Positions 21,001 to 33,704 of a stretch of 64,000 nt of DNA are shown here, piece after piece (position 1 is the stretch's first letter; every line of letters starts with the position of its first letter). The DNA comes from Letharia columbiana (Eukaryota; Ascomycota; Lecanoromycetes; Lecanorales; Parmeliaceae), in assembly GCF_014066305.1 (NCBI RefSeq), contig NW_023501040.1:124001-188000 (forward strand), in the 5' to 3' direction. The position numbers were made by a program, and so were the translations under genes. The notes beneath the pieces were generated by a model. It was not told the DNA's origin and made no database searches. It worked only from the letters and a program-made list of their open reading frames with translations.

Positions 21001-23571
21001 CGTATAACGTGGAATTAGGTACCATCGACGCCACTAGGCCGTTGCCCACGTTCGCTCTGTACGTTATTTCCATCGTGGACTTCTTCCGACTGACCTTGAA
21101 GACGCGGGCAAGACAATGCGCTTGCCGGGCTTCAGCTGTAGGTGACTGATGTTTTGACATCAATACTACATCGGCTTCACCGATCCCAAGCTCCTTACCT
21201 TCAGCCATCGATATAGTTGTGCTGACTTCGAGAAAGGCATCGACGGTCATGCGATTTGCTACCTTGATTTCGAAGGTCTTGAAATTGCCTTCTTCTTTCG
21301 ACTTCAAGAATCCCTGCCACGCTTCGAGGACTAGCAGGGGCTCAAAGGTATTCTGATAATCGGTGGGGGTTCGAAAGCTGTTTGTCACTAAGCGGTAGTC
21401 CTGCCTCTCGGAGCCTGGGGGAAAGTCGCCGTTGTGGAAAAAGTCCCAGCCGAGGATAGTCTTATGGAGAGCCGTGAGGTCGGGTGCCAATCGTGCACGC
21501 ATATCTTTGGCAGACCTGACCTGCCTTGTCTTCTTGATCGGTCCCTTGTATTTGGCTTGTATGGCTCTGGCAGCTTGATATTCTCGGACCACATCAGGGA
21601 GTCTCGACGGTTTGGGGCCGAAGAGCTCTCGATCCAGATCGTTGTCTGATTCGGATTCTGAGCCCGAGGATAACATCATACTGGACGCCTTGGGGGCGTG
21701 ATCCTTGCCTTTGACGCCGAGGCTGCCCAAGCCCGAGCCTTCCCCGAAAGTTTGTCCGGAATTGCCAACCGCGGCCTTCTTCTTGACCATGGCCAGTGTC
21801 TCGGCATCTCGCTGCTTCTTTGCTTCTCGGTCTCTTTCACGCTTTTCGCGGAAGAGAGCGCGGTCAGCGTCAGATGCGACGACTGCCTTGGCCCCCTTGA
21901 GGGCTTTCTTCTCCCGCGTTGGGACGGTAGACGGTTTGCGATCCCGAGTCTCTGTTGGTTTCCTGCTCGCAGCGATCGAGGCCTCCATGCCCTTCATCAA
22001 CTCCGCAGAGCGACTGACGGATAAGAGGTCCTGGTCCAGGATGTCGGAATCGCCAAATTCATCGTCAGATACCTCGACGACGGGCTGAGATGACTTGGCT
22101 TTGGACCTCCAAGAATCCAAGTCAATAACCCCGCCTTGATTCTCTTCTTGACAGCTAGGGACTGCTCTTGGCTACGATCCGACACGGGTCCAGACTGTTC
22201 ACCATCAGTATCTGCCAAGGCAACCGTACGACCCAGGTTTGACTCCAACGCTCTTGCGAGCTCGGCTTTCTCCTGTGGTTTCAAGTGTGTCCTTCCTTGA
22301 GGTCCATTGTTGATCACTTGCTCCAGGAAATTGCAGGGTCCTTCAGCAAGGGTCATGGACAAGTCCGTCAGTCGATCCAAGACTTTGTGGGTAAGCTTTA
22401 CCGAGATTTCCACGAGGAAAAGATCACGTAGTCTTAGCCATTTACTCATTGCTTCCATGATCCGAGCGGGATGCTCCAGAAGGCCCTTGCCGGCTTTGTT
22501 TTCCTGGGCTCCGGTGGTACCGTCCTCCTGCTTGACGGGATTTGCAGAATCAATCGCAGTTGCGAAGACGCTGTACTGGTCGAAAAATCGTTCCGAGAAT
22601 TGCATGGTATCTCTGCAGAACTCCTTGAGTAGATTGGAATCAGCAACTCTCGCCCGACTCCAATCCTCCGTCGTCTCGTATATCACTCTCAGACCTTCCC
22701 ACTGGCATTCCCAGAAGTTCTCCAGCGCTTTGGTTTCGGGTGTGCCGGTGAGCGAACGGGTTCGGAGTAAGCCGTGTTGAGAGTCGCAGAGGATGTCAAG
22801 CACATCGGAGGAGGTCTTCAACATGCGGGGGCAAGAAGCAAATGTCCGATTACGTGCAATGCGACGGATAGACCAAGAGAATGCATTCAGTGTCGTCTCG
22901 AGGAAGGTCTTGAGTAAGTGGCCAATGGCCTCCTTCCGAGCTGATTCGGAGCTGATGCTTTTGATGAGATTGACTCCTGCTTCGTATAGGTTGGCATCCG
23001 GCGAGAAGAGCGATGCAACCAATGCAGTAGCCGTGTCAGAGTGGCGGAAGAGCTTATCCAGATCGCTTGGGCCAAAGTCATTGATACGCTCCAAGATTTG
23101 ACATACCAAATGTGTGAGGCGGCCGAATTTGACGTTGAATCCGCTTTTGGCTTTGGCGTAAATCTCGTCTGCTTTCACCTTGGGGTTTTCATCCACGTTC
23201 ACCTTGAATTTTTCGAGCCCCGTGAGATCGTTGATGCCGACCAGAGCTGCCTTAGCCACGGCCACATTGCCACGGTCGAGATGTTGAACTACAGCGTCCC
23301 AAATGGCTGGGGGAGTACGACGCATATCCATCCGAGACTTCTTTGTTTTGCTTCAAAGCCTCTTGATCCGTCTTCAAAGATTTGCATTCCAACGCGAGAG
23401 CAACCTTGACAATCTTCAGACAGGTATCTGCGCAGTGTTCATGGAGCTTGTTGTCAGTAGGCATGGAAGGTATCTCGATGATCTCTTTGACGTACGCGCT
23501 AGTTACTTCCAACGTCTCGGCGGCTGGGCAATTCGACCCGTTGGACTCAGTGTAGCACCCCTCCTATCGTT
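18039..23571 (-). pseudogene. SEN1: SEN1-type RNA/DNA helicase, 5'-truncated and frameshifted
   Basis: Sen1 is an SF1B helicase that unwinds R-loops and terminates non-coding transcription. Visible parts in order: Sen1 N-terminal helical domain (VALALECKSLKTDQEALKQN, then MDMRRTPPAIWDAVVQHLDR), charged linker, helicase 1B stalk (RLVTNSFRTPTDYQNTFEPL), P-loop GPPGSGKTKT after a 55-bp intron (20720-20774), VVIDEAAQS (DEAA box), VGDPKQLPPTV, DTQYRMHPEIS, VEFNTTDAFQGRESEVIIFS and VGITRAKSSLWVLG, then a tail with three CCHC knuckles (CQKCGSFAHFTSRC, CYRCAGSDHVKASC, CLICGLFDHTQKTC) and basic PFIRPKKRL. The frame breaks about 23340, 22130, 20573 and 19282, each near a homopolymer. Homology stops at about 23566 where the AT block starts, so several hundred N-terminal residues are missing. 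Either a pseudogene or a locus with local sequence errors; other genes here show no indels. Confidence 0.82.
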
Positions 23572-26099
23572 ATGAAATTTAATAATATATTTAATAGTAG
23601 AACTAATCTCTAAGAAATATTAAAACTTCGAGGTATATAAAGTAAATCTATATTCGTTAAGCTTCTAAGTATATAAGATATATTATTAAAATTAAACTCT
23701 AAAAGGAATTCTAATATAATATATATAATATCGATATCTTAGTATAAGTAGCGTTAAGGTTTATAATAGTATTAAATCTAATAATTATCTTCTCTTTTAA
23801 ACTTTAATTTCTAGATATCTAAATAGAAATAGAATATTTATTAAAAAATCTTTAAATCTTAATAGGAAAATAAGAGAAAAGAGTTAATCTATTACGATAT
23901 CGTTTTAATAAGATAATAGAATTAATTATTACGCGCTATAAGCGCGTTATTAATATATTATATAATAATATTAATATTATCTTCGAGAATAATATCGCTT
24001 TTACGATATTAATTAATAGTAATTTATAACAAGTTGATATATTTAGTATTAGCGTTTTTATAGCGCTAGTTAATAGCTTCTATAGCGAATAATATTAAAT
24101 TTAAAAATTTATAATAAAATCTTAAAAAAGCTAATAGATAAATAAAGATAGAAGAGTTTTTTTATAGATAATATTATTTTTATAGCGTATTACGTTTATA
24201 GCGAAGTAATATAATAATAATCTTTATTATAAGAATTCGAAGAAAGTAATTAATAGAGCGACGCGTTCGCGATAATACTTTCGATTATTAATTAATAATA
24301 ATAATAGAAATAATAATAATAATTAGATAACGCGATTTTATAGATAATAGCGAAATATCGCCGCGTTACTACTATTTATATTATTAGATATTATTTATTA
24401 ATAATAACGCTATAATAGAAAATATAAAAAAAAATTTAAATTATTTATTTTTATTCTTTATAACTTCTAATATCTCTTTTATAAGTATTTACTTTAGCGC
24501 TATAATATTAATATTAATATTAATATAAGTATAATATATCTTATTATATTAATAATCTACTTCTCTTTATTATAAGTATCTTATTATTATTAATCGCGTT
24601 AATATATAAACTAATAATTTTATAATATTCTTTTTTAATAATAATAATAATTTTAATAATAAATATATAATCGCTTTATAAACGCGATTACTAACTCTTA
24701 ACTATTTCTATTATTATTACTTTATATATATAATTATTAATAAATTCTAATATCTAATTTATTATATAGAATTTACTTTTATTAAAATAATAATTTATAT
24801 ATTTAAAATAAGTCTTTCTTCTATAATAACTATAAGATTAAAAAGCGCGATATTAATCGCTATATTAAAATTTCTTTATATCTTTAAATATAAATAAGAA
24901 AATTAATATAGCGCTATCGCCGTATTAAATAATTTTAAAAGTTATTTTATTAATAGACTAAGCTTAATAAGAAGATTATCTAATAATATAAATTATAGAA
25001 ATATATAATAATAACGACTTCGGCCGCTTTTATTATAATTATAGATTTTTAAGATTAATTTATAATAATAAATAAGTATATAATAAAGTTACAGAAAATA
25101 AACGAGTTATTAGAGAAGAAGCTCGAGAGCCTTTATTAATATATAACGAATATCGACGAGTATTAACTCGAAGATTATACTTTAATTATCTTTTTATTAA
25201 AAAATTAAATTAATAAATTTAATTCGGTTTTTAACGTTAAGATAGCGGAGGATATTTAAATAATAATCTTTTTTTAATAATAGCGCTAATATAAGATTTT
25301 TAGATAATTTTTTAATAATTACTCTAGATAAAAATACGCTTATATTAATAATATATATTTTAATATAATAAATTTCCTTTATAATAGAGTTTAATAGATA
25401 ATTAAATAATATAATTATTTTATTAATTTATATTTTAATAATAATAAGTATAAAGAAGTACGCGCGTAATATAAGTATTATTTAGAAATATATCTAATCT
25501 AGTTAATAATTATATCTTATTTTATTATCTTTATTTATTTATCGTTAATTTATATAATTAATTAAGCTCTTTAATAATAAGAGACTTATTATTTATTATT
25601 TAATACTTTCGCTTATTATTTATCTATTTATAGATTTAGATTAACTCGCTAATATTAATAAGTTTATTATTTAATAGTTATTAATTATACTCTTTATCTT
25701 AATTAGTCTATTTAATTTTATATTAAATATCTTTTTTATACTTAATCTTATTAATAATTTTTTTAATTTTTTAAAGTTTATTATTATTAATAAGCTTAAG
25801 AATCTATATAAAGATATTCGCTATATTACTATAATCGCGATTATAATAAAATTTAAATAACGATATATAAAAGATATTATAAATTTTATATATTAAGAGT
25901 AAAAGTAAATAATATATCTACGCTTCTATCTTATCTATAATTCGAAATAATTCTATAAATTTATAAAATAATTTCTTATTTAGACGTTTTTACTTTAGAT
26001 TTTTAATCGTTAATATTACTAAATTATTTATCTTATAACTTTAAAATTAATATATTTTATTATAATATTTAAACTAAATTATAATAACGCTGCGAAAAT

Positions 26100-28520
26100 A
26101 CTCTACTATCTTATTCCTTAATATCTTCTCTCTCGATAAAGTTATTCTTAATCTTCTAACGAATTTTAGAATAATATCTATATATTAGAAAGAATAATAT
26201 TATTTCGATAAAGGAATACTAATTATTTATATAAGCGAACTCTACTATTAATAGTTATTTCGCTTAAATATTTTACTTATTATTAGTAAATACGTATAAG
26301 AAGTATTTTAATATCTAATTTTATTACTTAATCTACTTATCGATTTACGAATAAAAGGCGATATTTAAATATTACTTAATTTTGAAATAAAAGTAAACGA
26401 CGGATTAGAAGCTATTAATAAATATAGAACTTCTATTATTAATAATATTATTTAATATATTATAGCGATATATTATTTTAGAATAAAATACTTTTATTAG
26501 TTAAGCGATATCGATTATAGTAGATATAAAAATATATCTTATTATTTTTATAAATCGATTTACTATAATTAGAATAGTATCGTAAATAATATTCTTATAT
26601 TTACTCGCTAATAAGTCGATAATAAAGTTTATAAAAATTTTCTTTTATAATTTAATAGCGATAAGAAGTAAATTTAATTCGCTATAGAGGCGATATCGCG
26701 AAGTCTGAATTTATTAATAAACGTTATATATCTTAATATAGTCGATAACTAACCTTAAATTTTTATTCTAATAATATTTATAAATAAATAGTTTATACAT
26801 TTTTATAGCGTTAAAATATTCGAATAATAAATTATTATAATATTTATTAATAAGTTTTTCTTTTAAGATTTTATTCTTAGAAATATAAAGATAATTATTA
26901 TATTTTAATAGTTTTTTAAAATCTAAGATTTATATTTAATTATATATATAACGCTTAATTATTAGCTTATTAATATTAATTTAAAAAGAGTTTACTTAAT
27001 TATTGTAGACTTATAAATCTTAAATTAATATTTTTATTAATCTTTAAAATATATTATAAGTAATCTCTTATACGATTTTAGACTCTCTTTTAGAAATAAC
27101 TATCTAAACGCTAATAATATAAAATATAAACGCTTTCGCCGCTATAATCTTTTTATCTCTTTATAATTACTTATTACTAATTTAAAGTACGAATTTATTT
27201 TATAATATCGATAGTAATTTAATTTTTAATAATGATATTTTTTTATAGTTAGAGCGTCGCGATAGCGAGTTAATAAGATTTAATTTATTTATTTAATAAA
27301 ATTTTTTAAAGTTATAAGTAGCTAACTTTAGCGCTTAATAAGTTTATTTAAAATTTAATTTCTTTTACTTTATAAAGCTTTTAAGATTATTATAATTCGT
27401 TAAAATTTTAATATAAATATATTATTTTCTAAATAGTAATATTATTATTTTATAGATATTATAATAATAAATAACTCTTAATTATAAATCTTATAATTTT
27501 ACTTTATAGAAATTATTTTTTTAGATTAAAATATTATTAATTATTAATAATTATTTTTATTCGATTATAAAAGTATAATTTTTATATTAAAGTTAAAAGC
27601 GTTAATTTTAAAATATAGCTTTAAATTTAAATTATAATAGCGTAAAAATAGCGCGATTATAAAAGTATTTTAAAGCTATTAAAACGTTAGCTTAGCGTTA
27701 TCTATTCACTCTAATAATTTAAAATTTTTATTATATTTTTTTTAAATAAGTTAGTAAGTAATATTATTATATTAAAATAGCTATAGATAAATTATTAATA
27801 GAAATTAATAAAATCTAAAAAGACTTATATATCTTAATAATTTTTTAATTTTAATTACTTCTTAATAATAGCGATATATTTCTAATTTATCGCGATATCT
27901 TTAATAAATACGATAAACTCTAAAAACTTAACTCGCTTAATATAGAATTAATACTTTTTTAAATTAATATATAGTTAAAACTAATATAAACGCTTAAGTA
28001 TTTACTTAATATATTATTAATACTTCGCTAAATTAGCACTATAAATTAGAATATTATTTAAATCTATTATATATATTATATCTATTAGACTTATAAGAGT
28101 CTTATTAATATATATTTAAAAAGTTATTAATATATTAACGAGTTTAAAAGATATAATTAAATATTTAAAGTAGTTATAATAATTATAAAACGCTATTTTT
28201 TACTTATCGCCTTCTTTAATTTAAATTTAATAATAGATATTCTTAAAATTTAGCTTTATAAAGATCTTAAATTTATATAAGCGATTTAAAGTCTTAATAA
28301 TTAGAGATAGCGAGTATTAATTTTTAATAATTATTATATTTAGATCTCGATAATTAATATAAAGATAAAGCCCTCTATTCTTTTTAAAAAATAAAAAAAA
28401 TTAATACTTTAATTAAAGAAGTCGAATAGCGAATTTAATTTTTTTAAAAAAAAATCTTTAAATAGCGTTATAGCTTTATTAATTTCGTTTAAAATAGATT
28501 ATATAAGAGATTATATAGCG
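26100..28520 (-). mobile_element. RIP-degraded Ty3/gypsy LTR retrotransposon, pol region
   Basis: Translating the minus strand gives a frame full of TAA/TAG codons but with clear family order. Reverse transcriptase at about 28520-27880: KKNRGLYLYINYRDLNIIIK (compare KKDGGLRLCVDYRGLN), IKLNFKNIYY, IKEGDK and LNNILIYS in place of the catalytic YLDDILIYS, followed by INLKKY and KRVKFLEF. Integrase at about 26880-26270: EKLINKYYNN (zinc-binding region), NFIIDLLASKYKNIIYDTIL and IVNRFIKIIRYI, matching the DFITDLPPS...YDAILVVVDRFTKMARYI block. RT before integrase is the Ty3/gypsy order. LTRs could not be paired. No frame is functional. Confidence 0.82.
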
Positions 28521-30299
28521 ATTTCTTATCGCTCTTAATCTTAATAATATAATCTCTCTACTTAAGCGTAAATAAGACTTTTACTTTTTTATTAAAAAAA
28601 ATATTATTAAACTCTAATAACTTTTAAGAGAGCTTTAAATTATATCTATTTTCTAATTTATTTTATACTATCGCGATATATATAATTATAAATATATTTA
28701 GCTTCTATTCGATAATTTAAATAAATTTAATTAATTCTTTAATCTATAATTTATTAGCGTTAATTTTAAATCGCTATTATTTCGCCGTTAAATTTAATAA
28801 TACTTATAATTAATTTAATTCGAGTATATTTAATATAATATTAAGATCTTTTTAATTAATAATATAAAAGAGTATATTATACTCTTTATCTTAACTCTAA
28901 TTATTTATTAATTAATAATTTAATTAATACGCGCTATAATAATATATATTTTAATTACTTAACGCTTTCGATTACGATAAAATAGCGTTATAAGATTTTA
29001 AGTTTTATTAAATTATAAACTTTTATAAAATTAAATTAATATACGCTTTAATATCGAGTAGAGTAATAAATTATCTCTATTTATTCTAAAGCTTTATTTA
29101 TTTCTTTATAAAAATAGAAGAGATTATCTCTATTAATCGTTATTCTTATCTTACTTCTAAGGCGATTATAAGATTTAATTTTTTTTTAATACTATATTAA
29201 TAATAATAATAAGCGATTTATTAAGATTTAGATATTTAGATATCTAATAACCCTATTTTCTATAATAGAAATAATTATTCTTTTTATAATTAGAGTTAAA
29301 GAATTTAATTTTATACTTTATATTATCGTCTTAAGTACGCGTTATATAAGCGCTATTATTCGAAATTAATTTAAACTTTAAAATTTAATTCTCTAGAGAC
29401 TTATTCTTAATAAATTCTCTTAAAGATTTTAAATAAAAATTACTATCGAAGTATACGCGTTTTAAAATCTTTTTCTATATAATAGTCTAGATAAGAATTT
29501 CTTTTTATTATTTCGATATACTATTAATATTTAGAATTTTATTCTTAAACTCTAATTTAAGCTTAGCTAAAAAGAAATTAATTTAATATTTTTTAGAAAA
29601 TAGAAATAAATAAGTTTTTAATTTTTTTAAATAAATTTTAAAAATAAATATCTTCTAATTAAAGTGTTATTTAATCTTCTTCTACTTTTTATAGATAAGA
29701 AAATAGCGATTTATTAGATTCGCTATTAAATTAAATAAGAATTATTTAAAGAATTTAAAAGTTATATCTTCTAGATTATAAGCTTAATAGTATTTATATT
29801 ATTAAATATTAAGATTATCTTCTAAGAATTATATATAATAAATAATCTTTAATTAATTAGTAATAAAATATTTAAAATTTATAAAGAACTTAATTTTAAC
29901 TTCGCGGAATTAGCGTAGATACTCTCCCTTATTAATACTCTTATAAGAATATATTCTTTTAAAGCGAAGTATTTTTATTTTAATTAATATATTCGCTAAA
30001 AACGCGATAGTAATTAATATAAATAAACTTTCGTTAGTTATAGATAATAAGTTAGTATTATAAAGCTCGCGATTATAAACCTCTAACGTAGTTAATTTAT
30101 ATTCTTATTTTAAATAACGATTTTTAATCTTAATAATTATAAAATATTATTTTATAATAAGATCTTTTATTAATAAGAAATTCTTAAACTTATTATCGAC
30201 GCTATAGCGACTTTCGATATTATCTTTATTTTTTATTATATAATCTAAAAATAAATTCGATATTATAATAATAATAGATCTTTTTTTTAAAAGATAAAG

Positions 30300-30860
30300 A
30301 TATTGCCGAGACTCTTGGTGGTAGCAAGGCAAGCCTTTCCAGATCTCTACTGATAAAGTCTAAAAGATCAGACGGTTTTAAATCGTCGAATAATAAGGTC
30401 TTTGAATTGTTCTTCTATGACGATAGCTAATTAACTGGCTACCCTCTCTCATTACTACTAGAAATACATCTATCGTACTCGAATATCCACTATCTATTGA
30501 TTACCTAACCTTTCTATAGCTGAAAGATATCAAATATAATCTCGTTACCCTGTATATAGACTGACGTACTACGTTCATCTCGCTGCCGACTACCTCGCTG
30601 CCAACTACCTCGCTGTCAACTACCTCGCTATCCGTCTCGTATAATTCCACCTCTTATAGCCTTATCTCTTATAACTTTATCTCGCTATTTATCTTATATA
30701 GCCTTATCTCTTATAGCTACGGTTTTAAAGTATATATTAATAATAGTAATCTTCTTCTCTTAAGCTATCTAACTAGCAGTAATCGATATATTATCATATC
30801 TACGTTCACATTTACATTCGCGTCCGCGTTCGCGTTATACGCCTATTCGTATATATTATT
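30300..30860. other. Less-mutated island inside the AT block
   Basis: From about 30300 (TATTGCCGAGACTCTTGGTG) to 30860 the composition rises and CpA/TpG reappear, then falls back. It has no gene. It lies upstream of the gypsy pol relic on the minus strand and could be a promoter/LTR remnant or an independent insertion. Confidence 0.45.
30579..30638 (+). repeat. 15-bp tandem repeat, about four units
   Basis: Units CTCGCTGCCGACTAC, CTCGCTGCCAACTAC, CTCGCTGTCAACTAC and a diverged fourth, back to back. Further CTTATAGCCTTATCTC repeats follow to about 30720. Confidence 0.85.
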
Positions 30861-32875
30861 ACTTCGCTAAGATAGATATTTCTTTATTTATTTAAATTCT
30901 AATAATTTATAACGTATAGAGTTTTAAAAAGTAAGTTCTATATATATAAATAGTTTTATAGAGTTAAAAGATTTACTCTTAAGGCGCGTAATAGCGGGTT
31001 TATAAATAATAAGTAGAGGGTTTATAGACTATTCTAAATTCTTTAATATTTTAGATATATTATATATAAAGAAGACGACGAGTTTTTCGAAGCGTTAATG
31101 AGAATAAATATCTTTAATCTTAATAATTTTAGCGCTTATTTTTATTCTCGTCTTAACTTTATAAATATATAATAAATTAAAAATTATAGTAAAGATATTA
31201 ATATAAGAGTCTAAATTATTATTAATCTTTTTATACTATTTATAAACTCTTATAAAGATCTATAATATTATATATATAATAATATTACGAAATAGTAATT
31301 TTTATAATTTAATCGATATAATAATCTTTATACTTTTAAAATTAGATATATACTTAAATCGCTAACGCGTTAGAAGATTATTAATTTTATAAATTATCGT
31401 TTATAAGTCGCTAGTTAAAAACTTTAGCTCTTATTTTAAAATAGTATAATTATCTTTACTTTTAGAGCTAGCCGTATTAAAGAAATAAGATTTCTTATTA
31501 ATATAATATTAAATAAACTTTCTTTTAAATAGTTAAATTTATATATTAAATAGATAGTTATAAAGTAGAGAGTTATATACGTTATATATCTCTTATAAAG
31601 ACTTTTATTCCTTCTTAAAAACTATTTATATATATATATATATTACGCGTTTTTAATAAATTCGAAATTTCTTCTAAATCTTTTTTATTTTAAAGTATTA
31701 CTTATAATTAGTAATAACGTTTTTATTAATATATTAGATATATAGTATATATTCGAAGTTTAAAAGAATAATATAATAAGTATTAATTAAGATTATTTCG
31801 CGATTAGTAATATTAATAATAGAGTTTAAAATATTAAGCTTAAGATATATATTTTAATATTATTAAAGTATTTATATATAATTCTTCTTTTTTTTTAATT
31901 AAAAAGTAAAAGATTATATAGAATAATAAGTTAAATATAATTATATCGATAATAATAAGTAATAAAAGCTTATATTTATTTATCTTATAAATATAATTTA
32001 TAATAAGTACCTCTTAGTTAACTCTTAGTATTTTTTAATATAATTTCTTAAAAAAAAAGAATATATAATTTAATTATAAGAGTTCTTTAGAAATTTAATA
32101 TAGTAGTTATTAAAATATAGCTATTTTATTAATATTTATATCGATATAAGTAATTCTAGTTCTCGTCGACGAATTATAGTCTTTATATTATAGATATCTT
32201 ATATCTTAAAGATAAAATTCTCTTCGTTATTTTTATAATATAGATTTAAAATAATCTTATCTAGAGTCGTATAACTCTTCGTACGCTTAATAATAACTTT
32301 CTCTATCTTCTTAATAAGAGTAATCTAGTAAAGAATAATATATATTATTTATAGAGTAATTAAATAATTATATAACGCGTTATATATCTTAAAATATTAA
32401 TTATTATTAAAATAACGCTTAATTATAATTTTAAATAAATATTTATTTAAATAAGAGAATTCGTAAATTCTCTTCTAATTAATAGTTATTTTTATTTTAT
32501 CTTCTCGAGTATAGCGTAGTTATATCTTACTTATAATACTCTTTTTATTTTTTTTAAAATAATATATAATAATAATATAATCTTTTAGATAAATAAGCTT
32601 TTAAATCTTATATATAAAACTCTCGCGAATAATATTTAATAGATCTTCTAACGATAATAGTAGAGTTATAATTATTTAATTAATAATAATAAATAATATA
32701 GAAAATAAAAATATATTAAATTATAAAGAAGGCTTTCGGCTCTATATCGGCTATATATGAAGTTTATATCTTATATAGCTAGCGGTCGCGTGAAAGCTAT
32801 TCGAATCTGAGAGGGTATATATATATTAAAAGGGGATATACGTATATTACAAGCCTATTTATAAAGTTCTTCGTT

Positions 32876-32897
32876 AAAAAAAAAAAAAAAAAAAAAT
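32876..32897 (+). repeat. 22-base A homopolymer
   Basis: A run of 22 A near the right edge of the AT block. It could be the tail of a retrotransposed (non-LTR) sequence lying to its left, but no LINE protein is recognisable there. Confidence 0.6.
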
Positions 32898-32949
32898 TCT
32901 ACGGGATTTTCTACGGATCTTATCGCGAATTCTTTTTAAGGAAACTTCT

Positions 32950-33180
32950 TTTTTATACTTCGAGTGTTTCTTAGAGTAATTTCTCGAGTAACTCTTTAAG
33001 AAACCCCTCGAGTAACCCTCTAAGTACTCTCTAAAGTATCTCTCTCGAGTACTTTTAAAAGTATATTATCGAATAATCTCTTAAATCTCCCTCGAGTACC
33101 CCCTAAAGAATCCCCTAAAATATCCCTTTAAAATATTTCTTAAAGAAACCTCTTTAAGTATCTCTTTAAAGTCGCGGGAA
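32950..33180 (+). repeat. Degenerate minisatellite of TCTCGAGTA / CTCTAAAGTA units
   Basis: About 230 bp of imperfect short units (CTCGAGTAAC, CCTCTAAGTAC, CTCTAAAGTATC, CCCTAAAGAATC and variants, about 12-16 bp) marking the transition from AT block to normal DNA. Confidence 0.65.
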
Positions 33181-33235
33181 GGATTTTTTTTTTAAGAAAA
33201 AAAGGTTGGTTTTAGTTTTGTCGTAGTATCAGCCC

Positions 33236-33704
33236 TTATCCGCTGTACTCGTGTGGAATAAACGTTCACGGCTGTACGAGGAATCAGATCTGAAGGAAAT
33301 GTCACTGTGTATGTTGGATACGTATCTGTCTATTCAACAGCTATCATTCTCAGGGTGAGGCTTCTACTGAAAGCAGCATCCCTCTCTACGCCCTAGAAAA
33401 AGAAGTCAAGCGCCGAGAACCACCGCATCAGATGGCTGAGTACGCAAGTACAAATAGACACCAGTGCCGCGACATTCTTCGTGAGATCTAGCCCTTCGCC
33501 CTCCAATCAAGCGGTCACAAGTGACCAAACCTTCTGCAAGGATAGCAGCTTCCACGCCTTCCCGGTCAAAACGCCGCCCATGCAACATCAATCAAAGTAA
33601 CTCGCTCAGGAAACATGGCCGCAGATAGGAGTATCTAAGTCGTTGGCGGATGTATGTACAGGGAGACGCATGCAAAGTAGGCCGTATATCGGAGCGTCGT
33701 GATG
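33236..33704. other. Border region 3' of the flippase gene
   Basis: Normal-composition DNA between the AT block and the P4-ATPase stop codon. A 61-codon minus-strand frame at 33591-33406 is not convincing. No gene called. Confidence 0.5.

Larger units (their letters stand above)
23576..33235. other. AT-rich block with RIP signature (first isochore)
   Basis: About 9.7 kb of very AT-rich DNA with no intact gene. CpA and TpG are nearly absent while TpA is abundant and CpG (TCG, GCG, CGA) persists, which fits RIP acting on CpA. The left border is abrupt, at the broken SEN1 gene. It holds a Ty3/gypsy pol relic (about 28520-26100, minus), a less degraded island at 30300-30860, a 22-base A run and a minisatellite near the right edge. 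The parts 23576-26000, 28550-30290 and 30860-32870 show nothing I can assign. Confidence 0.85.

Noticed and set aside
18039..23571. Explaining the SEN1 frame changes as extra introns
   Set aside because: At each site the conserved residues on both sides are adjacent with no GT...AG span, so a one-base change is needed; sequence error versus real mutation stays open.
30147..30332. 61-codon frame at the head of the gypsy relic
   Set aside because: Mostly Ile/Asn/Lys codons from RIP-mutated DNA; not a gene.
23576..33235. Mitochondrial or centromeric DNA as the source of the AT block
   Set aside because: Gypsy pol residues and CpA/TpG loss with CpG kept point to RIP-mutated transposons; a centromere role cannot be judged from sequence.
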